From Nigerium sp. (lineage in GTDB: Bacteria; Actinomycetota; Actinomycetes; Propionibacteriales; Propionibacteriaceae): 64,000 bases of DNA. The notes below the pieces were generated by a model that worked only from the letters and a program-made list of their open reading frames with translations, had not been told where the DNA came from and did no database searches. Positions 1-9,487 of this stretch are shown one piece after another; position 1 is the stretch's first letter, and each line of letters opens with the position of its first letter. Position numbers and translations under genes: made by a program. The DNA lies in assembly GCA_016711325.1 (NCBI GenBank), contig JADJTH010000012.1:124001-188000 (forward strand), in the 5' to 3' direction.

Positions 1-1
1 G

Positions 2-1726
2 GTCAGCCAGGCCCGCGACCTGCGGCTGGGCCGCGACGTCGCGATCAAGGAACTGCGCATCGACCTGGCCAGCGACTCGACGTTCCAGGAACGCTTCCGC
101 CGCGAGGCGCAGGCGGCCGCCAAGCTGAACCACCCCAATATCGTCAGCGTCTACGACACCGGCGAACAGATCGACCCCACGTCGCAGACGCACGTGCCGT
201 TCATCGTGATGGAGCTCGTCGAGGGCCTGACTCTGCGCGACATCCTGCGCGAAGGCCGTCCGATCCTGCCGCGGCGCGCGCTCGAGTTCACGGTCGGCGT
301 CCTGGATGCGCTGTCGTACAGCCACCGGGCAGGCATCGTGCACCGCGACATCAAACCCGCCAATGTGATGCTGACCAGCTCGGGCGCGATCAAGGTGATG
401 GACTTCGGCATCGCCCGCGCGGTCTCCGACACGTCGTCGACGATGACGCAGACGGCGGCCGTGATCGGCACCGCCCAGTACCTGTCTCCCGAGCAGGCGC
501 GCGGCGAGAAGGTGGATGCCCGCTCCGACATCTACTCGGCCGGCTGCCTCATGTACGAGCTGCTGGTCGGGCGCCCGCCGTTCCAGGGCGACTCTCCGGT
601 CTCCGTCGCCTATCAGCACGTGCGCGAGCAACCCGTCCCGCCGTCCACGCTGGACGCCGAGATCACCGCCCCCATGGACGCCGTCGTGCTCAAGGCGCTC
701 GCCAAGGACCCCGACGACCGCTACGCGAGCGCCGCGCTGATGCGCGACGACGTGCAGCGGATCCTCGGTGGCCAGCGCGTCGAAGCGACTCTGCCGCCGC
801 CGGTTCCGCCCCTGACGACAGGCGGCGGTGCGGCGTCCGCCGCCACCATGGTGATGCCCGCCGATCAGACCGGCGACCAGACGACGGCGACGACCACCGG
901 CACGCTTCCGGCGGTGGAGGAAGCGCCGAAGAGCCGGGCCAGGCTGTGGTGGACGCTGTCGATCGTGTCGCTGCTCGTGATCGGCCTCATCGCCGGCGTC
1001 GCGTACTTCACCAATCGCGAGATGCAACCCAAACAGGTCGTGGTGCCGCAAGGACTGATGAACGCCACCGAACAGATGGCGACCCAGATCCTGAATGAGG
1101 CCAAGCTCCTTCCCGAGGTGGTCGACGAGCGGATCGACGACGCCACCAGCGTCGGCCGGGTGACCGGCGTGCAACCCGTCGCCGGCACCCGGGTCCCTGA
1201 GGGCTCGTCCGTGCGGATCACCATCAACCGCGGCCTCGAGAAGCTGACCATCCCGACCGGCCTGGCCACCATGCGCCAGGCGGAGGCCGAGCGGCTGCTC
1301 GACCGAGCGGGCTTCACGAACGTCAAGTCGGTCGATGCGACCGACGAGCCGGCGAGCGCCGCACCCGGCGCGGTCGTCTCGGTGTCCCCGGCGGGCGGCA
1401 CCCAAGCGACCGCGACGACCCCCATCACGCTGCAGATCGCGACCGGCAAGTCGCGCTTCCCGGTGCTGATAGCCCTGACCCGAGAGCAGGCCGAGGCCGA
1501 AGCCCAGAAGGCCGGATTCACCAACCTCACCTTCGAAGGCCCCGACACGGGCCAGGTGATTCGCACCGACCCGCAGGGCATGACGCTGGTGAGCCGCGAC
1601 ACCCGGGTGACCATCGTGCTGCGGGACAGCACGCCGAGCCCCACCAGCACCGGACGCCCCGACCGCTCGCCCAGCGCGACCCCCGGCGCATCCCCGAGCC
1701 AGACGTCGGGCGACGAGCGCGACTGA
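2..1726 (+). CDS. pknB: PknB-type Ser/Thr protein kinase with three PASTA domains (5' end outside window)
   Basis: Transmembrane kinase that senses peptidoglycan fragments and phosphorylates cell-wall and division proteins. The reading frame is already open at base 2, so the start and glycine loop lie upstream. Visible residues, numbered from the window edge: catalytic lysine in VAIK near 15, HRDIKPANV near 114, DFG near 134, then a Pro/Thr-rich juxtamembrane stretch. One membrane helix lies at about 315-338 and is followed by three PASTA repeats (about 345-410, 414-480, 482-542) and a Ser/Pro/Thr-rich tail. In mycobacteria pknB sits directly beside trpG-DUF881-crgA. Here those genes lie 42 kb away with the same relative orientation. 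The family call is firm; only the N-terminus is missing. Confidence 0.96.
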   Translation, partial: VSQARDLRLGRDVAIKELRIDLASDSTFQERFRREAQAAAKLNHPNIVSVYDTGEQIDPTSQTHVPFIVMELVEGLTLRDILREGRPILPRRALEFTVGVLDALSYSHRAGIVHRDIKPANVMLTSSGAIKVMDFGIARAVSDTSSTMTQTAAVIGTAQYLSPEQARGEKVDARSDIYSAGCLMYELLVGRPPFQGDSPVSVAYQHVREQPVPPSTLDAEITAPMDAVVLKALAKDPDDRYASAALMRDDVQRILGGQRVEATLPPPVPPLTTGGGAASAATMVMPADQTGDQTTATTTGTLPAVEEAPKSRARLWWTLSIVSLLVIGLIAGVAYFTNREMQPKQVVVPQGLMNATEQMATQILNEAKLLPEVVDERIDDATSVGRVTGVQPVAGTRVPEGSSVRITINRGLEKLTIPTGLATMRQAEAERLLDRAGFTNVKSVDATDEPASAAPGAVVSVSPAGGTQATATTPITLQIATGKSRFPVLIALTREQAEAEAQKAGFTNLTFEGPDTGQVIRTDPQGMTLVSRDTRVTIVLRDSTPSPTSTGRPDRSPSATPGASPSQTSGDERD

Positions 1727-1783
1727 GCCGACGGGCCCGGTGCGGGATTTCCGGTAGCCCGACATCCTGAGGAGTCTTCTGTC

Positions 1784-1789
1784 TATCGT
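1784..1789 (+). promoter_or_regulatory. Candidate -10 box, leaderless start of the STAND NTPase gene
   Basis: TATCGT lies exactly six bases before the ATG at 1796, the spacing expected when transcription begins at the start codon. A weak -35 (CCGACA, 1759-1764) is 19 bases upstream. A GGAG at about 1771 is 20 or more bases from the ATG, too far for a normal ribosome site. Inferred from sequence only. Confidence 0.45.
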
Positions 1790-1795
1790 GGCCCC

Positions 1796-4700
1796 ATGAG
1801 GCCACCGCAGAGTAGAACGGCGCTCGCGTCCGTGCTCGCGAGCGCACGTCAGGCGAGTGGGCTCTCGATCCGGCGGGCGGCCTCGGTCGCGGGTGTACCA
1901 CCCGCGACCGCGCAGGGGTGGCTCGACGGCAAACACCTCCCGACGCCGGCTCTGACACCCGCCTTTCTACGTCTGCTGAGCGCGCTCGACCTCGTCCGCA
2001 CGGATGCCGACCGCGACGCCTGGACGGTCGCCCTCGCCCTCATTCGAGCCGGGAACGTGATCGACGAGCCGCCCTACGTGGGCCTGCGACCGTACACGGC
2101 GGAGGACGCCGCGGTCTATGTCGGGCGCGAGCGCGCCTACGAGGAACTGGTGACCCGCTGCATCCGCGGCACGCGCACGGGCCCCATCACGGCCGTGGTG
2201 ATCGGCGACTCGGGCGCCGGCAAGTCGTCGCTGCTCGGGGCCGGCCTCGTCGGCCGGGCCTTGGCGCCGGGGGGCCCCCTCCAAGGCCTCACTCCCCTAT
2301 GGGTCGCCCCATCCGAGCTGACAAGGCTCATCCCCCCTCCGGAGCAATTTCTGATCCTGCTGGATCAGTTCGAGCAGGCGCAGGAGCTCCCAGCCGAGCA
2401 GCAGGACGCCGTCTTCGACGCGCTGGCCACGATGCCCGACCGTGCGACGGTCGTCGTGGCCCTCACGTCCGCGGCATTCGGGTTCGCGATGAGGGACGAC
2501 CGCTTCGCCCAACACCTCGACACGCACGTCCGCGTCTCGAACCTGTCGAAGGACGAGTACCGCCGGATCATCGAGGAACCGGCCCGATTGCATGGGCGCG
2601 CGGTCACCGCCGCGATGACCGAACTGGCGCTGCGCGACCTCTACGAGTACGGCGAGCCGCGACCCGGCGCTGTGCTGCCGCTGCTCTCCGGCGCGCTGCG
2701 GCGCGCCTGGTCCCAGGCACGCGGCGACGAGTTGACGTCTGCGGACTATCTCGCCTCGGGCGGTCTGTGGTCGTCGCTGGACCTGGCAGCCGAAGCGATC
2801 CATGACGCGCTGGACCCCGGGCAGCGGCCTCTGGCACAGCGACTGATGCTGTCGCTCGTCAGCGTGGACGAAGGACACACGATGCGTCGTCGCATCCCCA
2901 TGGCCCAGCTGAGCGACGAGTTGCGCCCCGTCGCGGACGCCTTCGTCTCCGCCCGCCTCCTCAACGTTCGCGACGGCGAACTGGAGATCGCCCACGATGC
3001 CCTTCTCACACGGTGGAAGCGGCTTCAGGACTGGATCGACGACGAATCGGCCTCGCTGCTGATCGGACGCCGTATCCACATGGCATCGCGGCTGTGGGAC
3101 GAGGGTGGGCGACGCTCCGATGCCCTGATGCCCGTGGAAGCCAACCTCTGGGACACCTGGGCACATGCCTCGGGCACCCCGCTGCTGTCCGCGGTCGAGC
3201 AGGAGTTCATCGCGGCCAGCCTGCAGCACGCGGCCGCCGTGGCGCAGGAAGAGCGCGACACGATCCGGCGATTGAGAACACGACAACGGGTCGCCATCGG
3301 CGCGGGTGCCGCAGCCGTCCTCATGGCAGCCAGCGCGGTGTCATTCGGCTGGCGATCCGAGCAGTTTCGCGCGCGGGCGGAGGACGCCACCCGTTCGGCC
3401 CAGGCGCGACAGATCGCTCTGGTCGCCGACGAGGTACGTCCGGCCACCCCCAACCTTGCAGCTCAGCTCAGCGTCGCCGCGCTCACACACGGCGAGTCGG
3501 TGGAGACGCGCTCGGCCGTCGTTCAGTCGGCCGGCGTCGGAATGCCGACCCGGTCCACCAGCGCTGCTGGCGACACCCACGTCGCCGTGTCGCCGGACGG
3601 CTCGACGATCGTCCGTGGCGACAACGCCGGGAACATCACCGTCTGGCGCGACGGTCTCGGCGGGGCGAATGTCACGAGCGTTCCGAGCGGGGGGAACCAG
3701 CTCTTTACGGTGGCGGTGGCCGAGGTGGGCGGACGTCTGCTCGCGTTCGTCGGGGGCCAGCAGACGGGCGGCGTCTGGGACGTCACCGAGGCTCCGCGCA
3801 GCCTGGGCGACTTCGGCATCGACACGGTCGTCTACAGTGCGGCCTGGGTCGGGCGCACGGTCCTGTTCGGGACGCTGGAGGGGGACGTCCGCCGCGTCGA
3901 CTTCGCCGATGCCGCTGCTCCGTCCGCGCTCCCCTCGCTCCAGACCGAGTCGGGGACGCTGGTCAAGTCACTGGCCGCCGCGGACGACTGGGTCCTTGCC
4001 GGCGGCCCGGGGAACGCCGCCATCCTGTTCTCCACGAGCGGCCAGCGCTTGGCCGATCTGCCGATTCCCGGCCGGATGATGGCCGCGTCGGTGTCACCGG
4101 ACGGCACGGAGGTCCTGGGAGGCTTCGCGCGCGGCGGAGCGATCCTCTGGCAGGTGACCCGCGACGACCTGGGGCAGCCCGCGTTCCTCCCGCGGTCGGC
4201 CCTTGCCCTGCCGACCAACATTCACTCCGTCCTCCACGGCGGGGACGAGATCTACGCGGCCGGGGCGTTCGGGGAGGTCCAGGAGTACTCCCGCACCGGC
4301 GAACTGCAACGCCGTTGGCCAGCCCGAAACGCTGTGGTCAGCCTCGCCGCGTCCGGTCGGCAGCTCCTCGTCGGATCGACGGAGGGCGTCACCGATGCCT
4401 GGCCGCTCGCCGCACCCAACCTGGTGGCCGTGATGCCGGCCGGCCAGAACGCCTACGACCTGACCCACGGCGGCGAGGTCGTCCTCGTCGGCACGTCGTC
4501 CGGGGCCCGGACCTTCAAGCTGGACGGGGACGAATGGCGTCCGCTGCCTTTGCTGACCGCACAACCCCGCGCGTTCAATGCGATGTACGCGATGAGCGGC
4601 GACGGCGCGGTCGTGACGAACCAGACCACCGACGGCCGGCTGCTCACCTTCGCCCGCGACGGCGATGGCTACCACGAGGTCGACGATGCCTCGATGACGG

Positions 4701-5422
4701 ACACGCTGGCCGACATCCGCCTCTCACGCACGGGACGGTATCTGGCCATCGGGCGCGCCGGCGAGGTCGGCTACGAGCTCTTCCGCCGCGAAGGCACCGG
4801 CTGGCGGAGCCTGGGCAGGCTGCCCGCATGGCCGAGCGGGTGCGCCTTCAGCGACGACGAGTCGCTGTTCGTCGCGATGTCGAGCGGCGGCCAGGGCTTC
4901 ACGCTCTGGCGGCTGACCGGCGACGAACCGGAGCTCATCGTGACCGAGACGATGGTCAACACCGAAGTGCCGTCCGGTTTCACGTTCTCGCGCTCCGGCG
5001 TTCTGGCCGTGGGCGACACCCCCGGGGACGTGACCCTCTACAGTCTCGCCGATCCGGCGCGGCCGGTGGTCATGCAGCAGTTGCGCGACGCGCGCTCGTC
5101 CATCTCCCAGCTCACCTTCTCGGCCGATGGTCGCACACTGCTGGCATCGACCAGGGAGGGCCTGGTCTGGGTGTGGGCGGGGGACGGGCACGATCGTTTC
5201 GAGTTGGACCTGCGGCTGAAGACGCGCTCGGCGTCGGTTCCCGGCGTCACCATGATCGGCGAGCACATCGTGATGTCGCTGAGCGAGGGCAGGATCGTGG
5301 CATGGCCACGCGACTCCCGGGCGCAGCGGCCGAAGCTGTGTGAGCAGTTCGGGACGCCGCTGTCGAACTCCGAATGGGAACGTCTCGTTCCCGGGGTCGA
5401 CCGCATCGACGGATGCGCCTGA
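1796..5422 (+). CDS. HTH-STAND NTPase (nSTAND1-like) with C-terminal beta-propeller
   Basis: A 1208-residue signalling NTPase. Residues 5-60 look like an XRE-type helix-turn-helix. Residues about 80-400 form a STAND/AAA-like domain with Walker A GDSGAGKSS (about 137-145) and Walker B FLILLDQFEQ (about 185-194). A hydrophobic segment near 497-517 could cross the membrane. The remainder is WD40-like repeats with recurring phrases such as VSPDGS, VSPDGT and FSADGRT. STAND proteins typically act as ligand-triggered switches in signalling, regulation or immunity. It lies 69 bp after pknB on the same strand and converges on the S8 protease gene. Its start probably sits at the transcription start. 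No effector domain is recognisable, so its output is unknown. Confidence 0.85.
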   Translation: MRPPQSRTALASVLASARQASGLSIRRAASVAGVPPATAQGWLDGKHLPTPALTPAFLRLLSALDLVRTDADRDAWTVALALIRAGNVIDEPPYVGLRPYTAEDAAVYVGRERAYEELVTRCIRGTRTGPITAVVIGDSGAGKSSLLGAGLVGRALAPGGPLQGLTPLWVAPSELTRLIPPPEQFLILLDQFEQAQELPAEQQDAVFDALATMPDRATVVVALTSAAFGFAMRDDRFAQHLDTHVRVSNLSKDEYRRIIEEPARLHGRAVTAAMTELALRDLYEYGEPRPGAVLPLLSGALRRAWSQARGDELTSADYLASGGLWSSLDLAAEAIHDALDPGQRPLAQRLMLSLVSVDEGHTMRRRIPMAQLSDELRPVADAFVSARLLNVRDGELEIAHDALLTRWKRLQDWIDDESASLLIGRRIHMASRLWDEGGRRSDALMPVEANLWDTWAHASGTPLLSAVEQEFIAASLQHAAAVAQEERDTIRRLRTRQRVAIGAGAAAVLMAASAVSFGWRSEQFRARAEDATRSAQARQIALVADEVRPATPNLAAQLSVAALTHGESVETRSAVVQSAGVGMPTRSTSAAGDTHVAVSPDGSTIVRGDNAGNITVWRDGLGGANVTSVPSGGNQLFTVAVAEVGGRLLAFVGGQQTGGVWDVTEAPRSLGDFGIDTVVYSAAWVGRTVLFGTLEGDVRRVDFADAAAPSALPSLQTESGTLVKSLAAADDWVLAGGPGNAAILFSTSGQRLADLPIPGRMMAASVSPDGTEVLGGFARGGAILWQVTRDDLGQPAFLPRSALALPTNIHSVLHGGDEIYAAGAFGEVQEYSRTGELQRRWPARNAVVSLAASGRQLLVGSTEGVTDAWPLAAPNLVAVMPAGQNAYDLTHGGEVVLVGTSSGARTFKLDGDEWRPLPLLTAQPRAFNAMYAMSGDGAVVTNQTTDGRLLTFARDGDGYHEVDDASMTDTLADIRLSRTGRYLAIGRAGEVGYELFRREGTGWRSLGRLPAWPSGCAFSDDESLFVAMSSGGQGFTLWRLTGDEPELIVTETMVNTEVPSGFTFSRSGVLAVGDTPGDVTLYSLADPARPVVMQQLRDARSSISQLTFSADGRTLLASTREGLVWVWAGDGHDRFELDLRLKTRSASVPGVTMIGEHIVMSLSEGRIVAWPRDSRAQRPKLCEQFGTPLSNSEWERLVPGVDRIDGCA

Positions 5423-5451
5423 TCTGACCTACGCGGGCGGGCCAGCGTGAC

Positions 5452-5472
5452 CGTCCTGCGCACTCGCGGACG
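5452..5472. terminator. Candidate bidirectional hairpin terminator
   Basis: CGTCC-t-GCG pairs with CGC-GGACG around a CACT loop, between two converging genes whose stops are 59 bp apart. The stem is GC-rich and has no T tract, so it would be a factor-assisted or weak intrinsic terminator. Confidence 0.4.
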
Positions 5473-5481
5473 ACAACCGTT

Positions 5482-8409
5482 TCAGGGCCGGTGCCGCAGG
5501 TGGACCAGCAGCATGGCGGCGCCGAGGAAGACCAGAACGGGACCCGCGCCGAGCCCGATCGCCGTAGCGGTCATCACGTAGGTGGGGGCCAGCGGACGGG
5601 GATCGTCCTCGGGCACCAGCCGCGAGACCTGATTGACCGGGTACTCCCGGTCCATCGCTTCAAAGGCCGCCGCCGCGAAGAACGATTCGCTTTCTGGGGC
5701 CGACTCCCCGCCGTACACCGCGAGGGACCACTCGCCCGGCAAGGGGTCGGCGATGACCAGTTGGGACGGGCTCTGCGTATCGTCGACCGTGACGCCCGGG
5801 TACGAGCCGTCCACCCGCACGCCGGCCGGATCGATCAGGACGGCGTCGAGACGGGACGGCCCCGCGGCTGCCTGCGGCCAGTAGAGCACCGTCGTGAGGT
5901 CACCTGTCTGGTCCGGCACCGACATCGGCATGGCCAGCGAGGACTGGCCGCGAGCCACCACCCCGGTCTGCTGCGCGAGGAGCGTCGAGGTGGACTGCAT
6001 CCGCGCCGCGATGAAGCTGCCGGCCAGCGCCACCGCGCTGCTGGCTTCGGCGCGGCTGTAGCTGCAGCCGGTCGCCGCGGCGACCTGGCGCAGCAGGGGC
6101 TCGTTCAGGTCGCCCGGCTCACCGAAACCGATGGTGCACACCTTCACGCCCTCGGAGGCAAGCTTCTGCGCGGCCTGCAGGATCTCCTGGTCGGACTTGC
6201 CGGATTCGTCTCGGCCGTCGGACAGGATGATCGCGGTGCGGTTTCCCGCGTAGCCGCTCACCTGTTGGCCACCGACGCGGAGCGCTTCGAGCAGGTTCGT
6301 CCCACCGGCCGACGCGAGTCCGTCGATCGCGTTCTGCACCACCTGGTAGTCGGAGGTGGGCGCTACGACTTCGGAACCGCTTCCCGCGAACTGCGCGATT
6401 CCGACGCGGGCCGAGCCGGGGTAGCGCGCCGCCGCGGAACGGACGGTGGACAGCAGCACCTTTCCCGCCTCCTTCGCGGCCTCCAGCTTGCTGAGGGGAC
6501 GCGTGCGCGTCTTTCCGGTGCCGTCGTCCGTAGTCGTCGTTCGCCCCGAGGGATCCCGCATGGACCCCGAGACGTCGAACACCAACGCGGTCACGGAGCC
6601 GTCGGCGGTCGGGTAACGCGGCGACGTGCCGGTTCCCCCGGTCACGGCCCGGTTCTTCTCGCCGAGCGCGTTCGCAGCGGCGCCGGCGTCCAACATGCAG
6701 TTACCGGAGCAGGCGTCCTGGCCGTCCTGGAGGTTGTCGAGCATCACGTGCTTGACCTCCAGGGCGCTCATGCCAGGGTTCATCATCCACAGCGCCGCCA
6801 GCGTGCCCGTGACGTGCGGCGCGGCCATGGAGGTGCCGCTCATCGTGCCGCAGGTCACCCCGCCGCAGTCGCGCGTGTTCTCGCTCTGCGCGCCCACCGT
6901 GCTCTCGATGTCGACGCCCGGCGCGAACAGGTCGATCCCGCTGCCAGCATTGGTGAACTCGCCCCGGTACAGCCTGCCGTCGCGCAAGCCCGCCGCGCCC
7001 ACGACCACCACCCGTTCCCTCACCCGCTTGGCCAGTTCGGCGTCCTCGGGGGAGTCGCGCTGGTCGAACGAACTGCCGATGAAGGTGAAGAGGGAGGTCA
7101 CCGCGACGTCCAGTTCGCCGTTGTACGCACTGCCCCGTTCGTTCCACCGACGCTCCCGGTATCCGAACTCCGCCTTGTCATCGCTAACGTAGAGCGGCGG
7201 CTTGGTCTTGTCGGCATCACCCAACGCCGGGTTGTCGAAGAACGACCGGCGCTTGCCCTCGTTTCCTGCGGCCGCGACCACCAGGAAGTCGTGCTGCTCC
7301 AGCAGCCGGCCGAGCACATGGAGGGCGGCGCGGGTCTCCTGGCTGAATCCCTCGCGCGCGGCCGTGTTGCCCCGGCTCGCCGCGTACAGTTCGACGCTTG
7401 TGGGCGTCATCCCCATGCTGAAGTTGACGATCCGCGTCCGCCGCTCGACCACGAGGTACGCCAGGGCGAGATCCGTGCTCGAACTCAGCAGGCATGTCGA
7501 ACCGTCCATGTAGAGGTCGCGGATGGTCTCGTTCTTCGCGATCTCCGCGTTCGAAGCGAGCGCCTCGACGGGGACCCCGAGGAGCGACGGCGTGCTGTCG
7601 ACGGCGGGAATCACACCGGCGACGCCCAAGTCGTTGCCGAAGCGGGCCGCGATCGTGCCGGCGACATGCGTGCCGTGATCCTGGCCCTTGGCGGACTTGG
7701 GGAAGACCTCGATAGACAGGTCCTCGTTGGCGTTGAACCCCTCGTCGATGACACCGATCCTCACGCCGTTCGCGGCGATGTCGTCACGGTGGTTCCAGAG
7801 CACGGGCGCGTTGATCGCCTCCATGCCCCAGTTGCCGTCGGCGGCGGTCCTGCCGTTCCATTGGTCCTGCCACCCGCGATCGTCGGGTTCGAAGGCGGGG
7901 GCCAGCGCGCTGACACGGTTGACATAGGCGATCTCGACGAGCGGATCGGCCTCGATCTCGGCGGCGAGCGCGGCAAGCTCGGCGAGGCTACGGCGTTGGT
8001 CGAACAGCACCTCGTACCGGTTGATCGCGGCCAGGTAGCCCACCGGCCTGCCCTCCCAGCGCTTGATCGCGTCCGCGGCCTGTTCGGGCGTGGCGTCGTC
8101 GGTGAACATCACCAGGAGTTGATCGGCGACGAAGACCGCGCCGCTTGCTTCGTCGCGCGCGAACGAGTCGGCCGGTGGACGATACAGCGACATGCGATCG
8201 TTGAACACGACCTCCCCCGTCGGCAGGGTTCCTGCGTCGGGGCGGATCGTGCCGCCGTCAAGCACATCGGCGAATCGGATCGCCCCGGCTACCCCGGCCG
8301 CCGTCAGGATGAGGCCCGCCACGAGCAGCGCCACGGCGACACGGACGGCGTGCGCGGATCGTTTGGGCGTGGGCCGTTCGGGCGTGGGCCGTTCGGGCGT
8401 GGCGGTCAT
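5482..8409 (-). CDS. Membrane-anchored S8 (subtilisin-like) serine protease fused to a VWA domain
   Basis: A 975-residue protein in which both ends carry a membrane helix (about 22-46 and 945-970). The subtilase triad is visible: Asp in IGVIDEG (about 220), His in DHGTHVAGT (about 245) and Ser in GTSMAAPHV (about 525). A von Willebrand A domain follows from about 605, with a complete MIDAS start (DVSGS) and the later SDGRDESG loop. Mycosins of T7SS are membrane-tethered S8 proteases, so by context this may be the mycosin of the cluster, but a VWA domain is not part of classical mycosins. It begins at ATG 8409, overlapping the upstream membrane-protein gene by four bases (ATGA), and is the last gene of the long leftward array. 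The N-terminal 15 residues contain a short repeated ERPTP motif. Confidence 0.9.
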   Translation of the reverse strand: MTATPERPTPERPTPKRSAHAVRVAVALLVAGLILTAAGVAGAIRFADVLDGGTIRPDAGTLPTGEVVFNDRMSLYRPPADSFARDEASGAVFVADQLLVMFTDDATPEQAADAIKRWEGRPVGYLAAINRYEVLFDQRRSLAELAALAAEIEADPLVEIAYVNRVSALAPAFEPDDRGWQDQWNGRTAADGNWGMEAINAPVLWNHRDDIAANGVRIGVIDEGFNANEDLSIEVFPKSAKGQDHGTHVAGTIAARFGNDLGVAGVIPAVDSTPSLLGVPVEALASNAEIAKNETIRDLYMDGSTCLLSSSTDLALAYLVVERRTRIVNFSMGMTPTSVELYAASRGNTAAREGFSQETRAALHVLGRLLEQHDFLVVAAAGNEGKRRSFFDNPALGDADKTKPPLYVSDDKAEFGYRERRWNERGSAYNGELDVAVTSLFTFIGSSFDQRDSPEDAELAKRVRERVVVVGAAGLRDGRLYRGEFTNAGSGIDLFAPGVDIESTVGAQSENTRDCGGVTCGTMSGTSMAAPHVTGTLAALWMMNPGMSALEVKHVMLDNLQDGQDACSGNCMLDAGAAANALGEKNRAVTGGTGTSPRYPTADGSVTALVFDVSGSMRDPSGRTTTTDDGTGKTRTRPLSKLEAAKEAGKVLLSTVRSAAARYPGSARVGIAQFAGSGSEVVAPTSDYQVVQNAIDGLASAGGTNLLEALRVGGQQVSGYAGNRTAIILSDGRDESGKSDQEILQAAQKLASEGVKVCTIGFGEPGDLNEPLLRQVAAATGCSYSRAEASSAVALAGSFIAARMQSTSTLLAQQTGVVARGQSSLAMPMSVPDQTGDLTTVLYWPQAAAGPSRLDAVLIDPAGVRVDGSYPGVTVDDTQSPSQLVIADPLPGEWSLAVYGGESAPESESFFAAAAFEAMDREYPVNQVSRLVPEDDPRPLAPTYVMTATAIGLGAGPVLVFLGAAMLLVHLRHRP

Positions 8410-9434
8410 GACAGGGCCTTCGGCTGGCCCGGCGTCGGCCTCGCCAGCCCCGCGACGGCGAGCCCGAGAACGAGCACCGCCGCGATGGCTGCGACGAGGC
8501 CGAACACGGTGAGCGGCACGTAGGGTGCGACCGCGAGCACGTGACCGTCCTCGTGCAGCCGATTGACGCTGACGAGGAAGACCGCAGTTGCCGCCCCCAC
8601 AAGCAGCGCGGTCACCGCGGCCAGCACCATCCGCCAGTGTCCTCCCGTCGAGGACGCCTTCCCGGCAGGTAAGAGGGCGATCGCCAGGAGGAGCCCGAAC
8701 AGGGCGGCGACCGCGACAGCGAACGGCTGGAGCGGTCCGCCGGTGAGCGCCGGCACGATCAGCGCCGCCGGGGGTGCCCCGGCCACGCCGACGCCGACGA
8801 CGATCAGCGAACCACCCGCCAGCGCCGCGAACGTGATCAGGACCAGCGTCAGAACGCACGCCTGCACCATGCCGGCCCGGCCCCGGCTGAAGGCGACGGT
8901 CGCTGCACCAAGCACGGCGGCGATGGCCGCGGACCAGCCAACCAGCGCCTCGAATCCGACCCGGGAAACGTCGTCGGGCAGCAGGTCAGGCAGCCAGGGC
9001 GCCACGCTCGACCAGGCGCCGGCCAGCAGGAGACCGATCGTCACGAACAGGATCGTGGTGGCCCGCGCCACCCGCCAGGCCGGCGCGAGCCGTCCGCGCA
9101 GGGCCGCGATGCTCGCCACGGCCCATGTGGTCAGAGCGCCGAAGCCGGAGACGGCCCAGGCCACGCCGACGACGATCGACACCATCGTGGGCGGTGCCGT
9201 CGTCGCGCCGCGCAGCAGCCCAGCCAGGAGAGCGGCCCCCGAGAGTCCGCCCGTGCCCTCGGGAAGCCCCGTCACCGACGACGGCCAAGCGAAGACACCA
9301 ACGATGCATGCCACGGCGAGCACGCCCGTGCCGACGGCCGGCAGCCGGACGCCCCACTCGGCCCGAGGCGGCCCGGGCCGCGCGACCGCCTCGGAGGCGA
9401 GCACGTCGATCATCGGTGGCACTACGTCCTGCAT
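8406..9434 (-). CDS. Polytopic membrane protein of unknown function
   Basis: 342 residues with about eight or nine hydrophobic helices, from VLAVACIVGVFAW near the N-terminus to VFGLVAAIAAVLVLGLAV near the C-terminus. No catalytic motif or known transporter signature is seen. The start is supported by an AAAGGG element just upstream. Its stop overlaps the start of the protease-VWA gene by four bases, so the two are probably translationally coupled and may form one membrane complex. In a T7SS-like locus it could replace one of the missing core membrane components, but nothing in the sequence proves that. Confidence 0.75.
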   Translation of the reverse strand: MQDVVPPMIDVLASEAVARPGPPRAEWGVRLPAVGTGVLAVACIVGVFAWPSSVTGLPEGTGGLSGAALLAGLLRGATTAPPTMVSIVVGVAWAVSGFGALTTWAVASIAALRGRLAPAWRVARATTILFVTIGLLLAGAWSSVAPWLPDLLPDDVSRVGFEALVGWSAAIAAVLGAATVAFSRGRAGMVQACVLTLVLITFAALAGGSLIVVGVGVAGAPPAALIVPALTGGPLQPFAVAVAALFGLLLAIALLPAGKASSTGGHWRMVLAAVTALLVGAATAVFLVSVNRLHEDGHVLAVAPYVPLTVFGLVAAIAAVLVLGLAVAGLARPTPGQPKALS

Positions 9435-9487
9435 GTCGCCCTTTCGTCACTAGAACGCACGCGCGGTCCGCACGCCCGTCTGCCTGC

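Noticed and set aside
1796..5422. Antiviral (Avs-like) STAND defence gene
   Set aside because: No N-terminal effector nuclease or protease domain and no neighbouring defence genes; the N-terminus looks like a DNA-binding HTH. A signalling role fits better, though defence is not excluded.
8410..8859. Longer N-terminus for the S8-VWA protease
   Set aside because: It would lie inside the polytopic membrane-protein gene. ATG 8409 overlaps the preceding stop (ATGA) and begins a normal cytoplasmic tail before a membrane helix.
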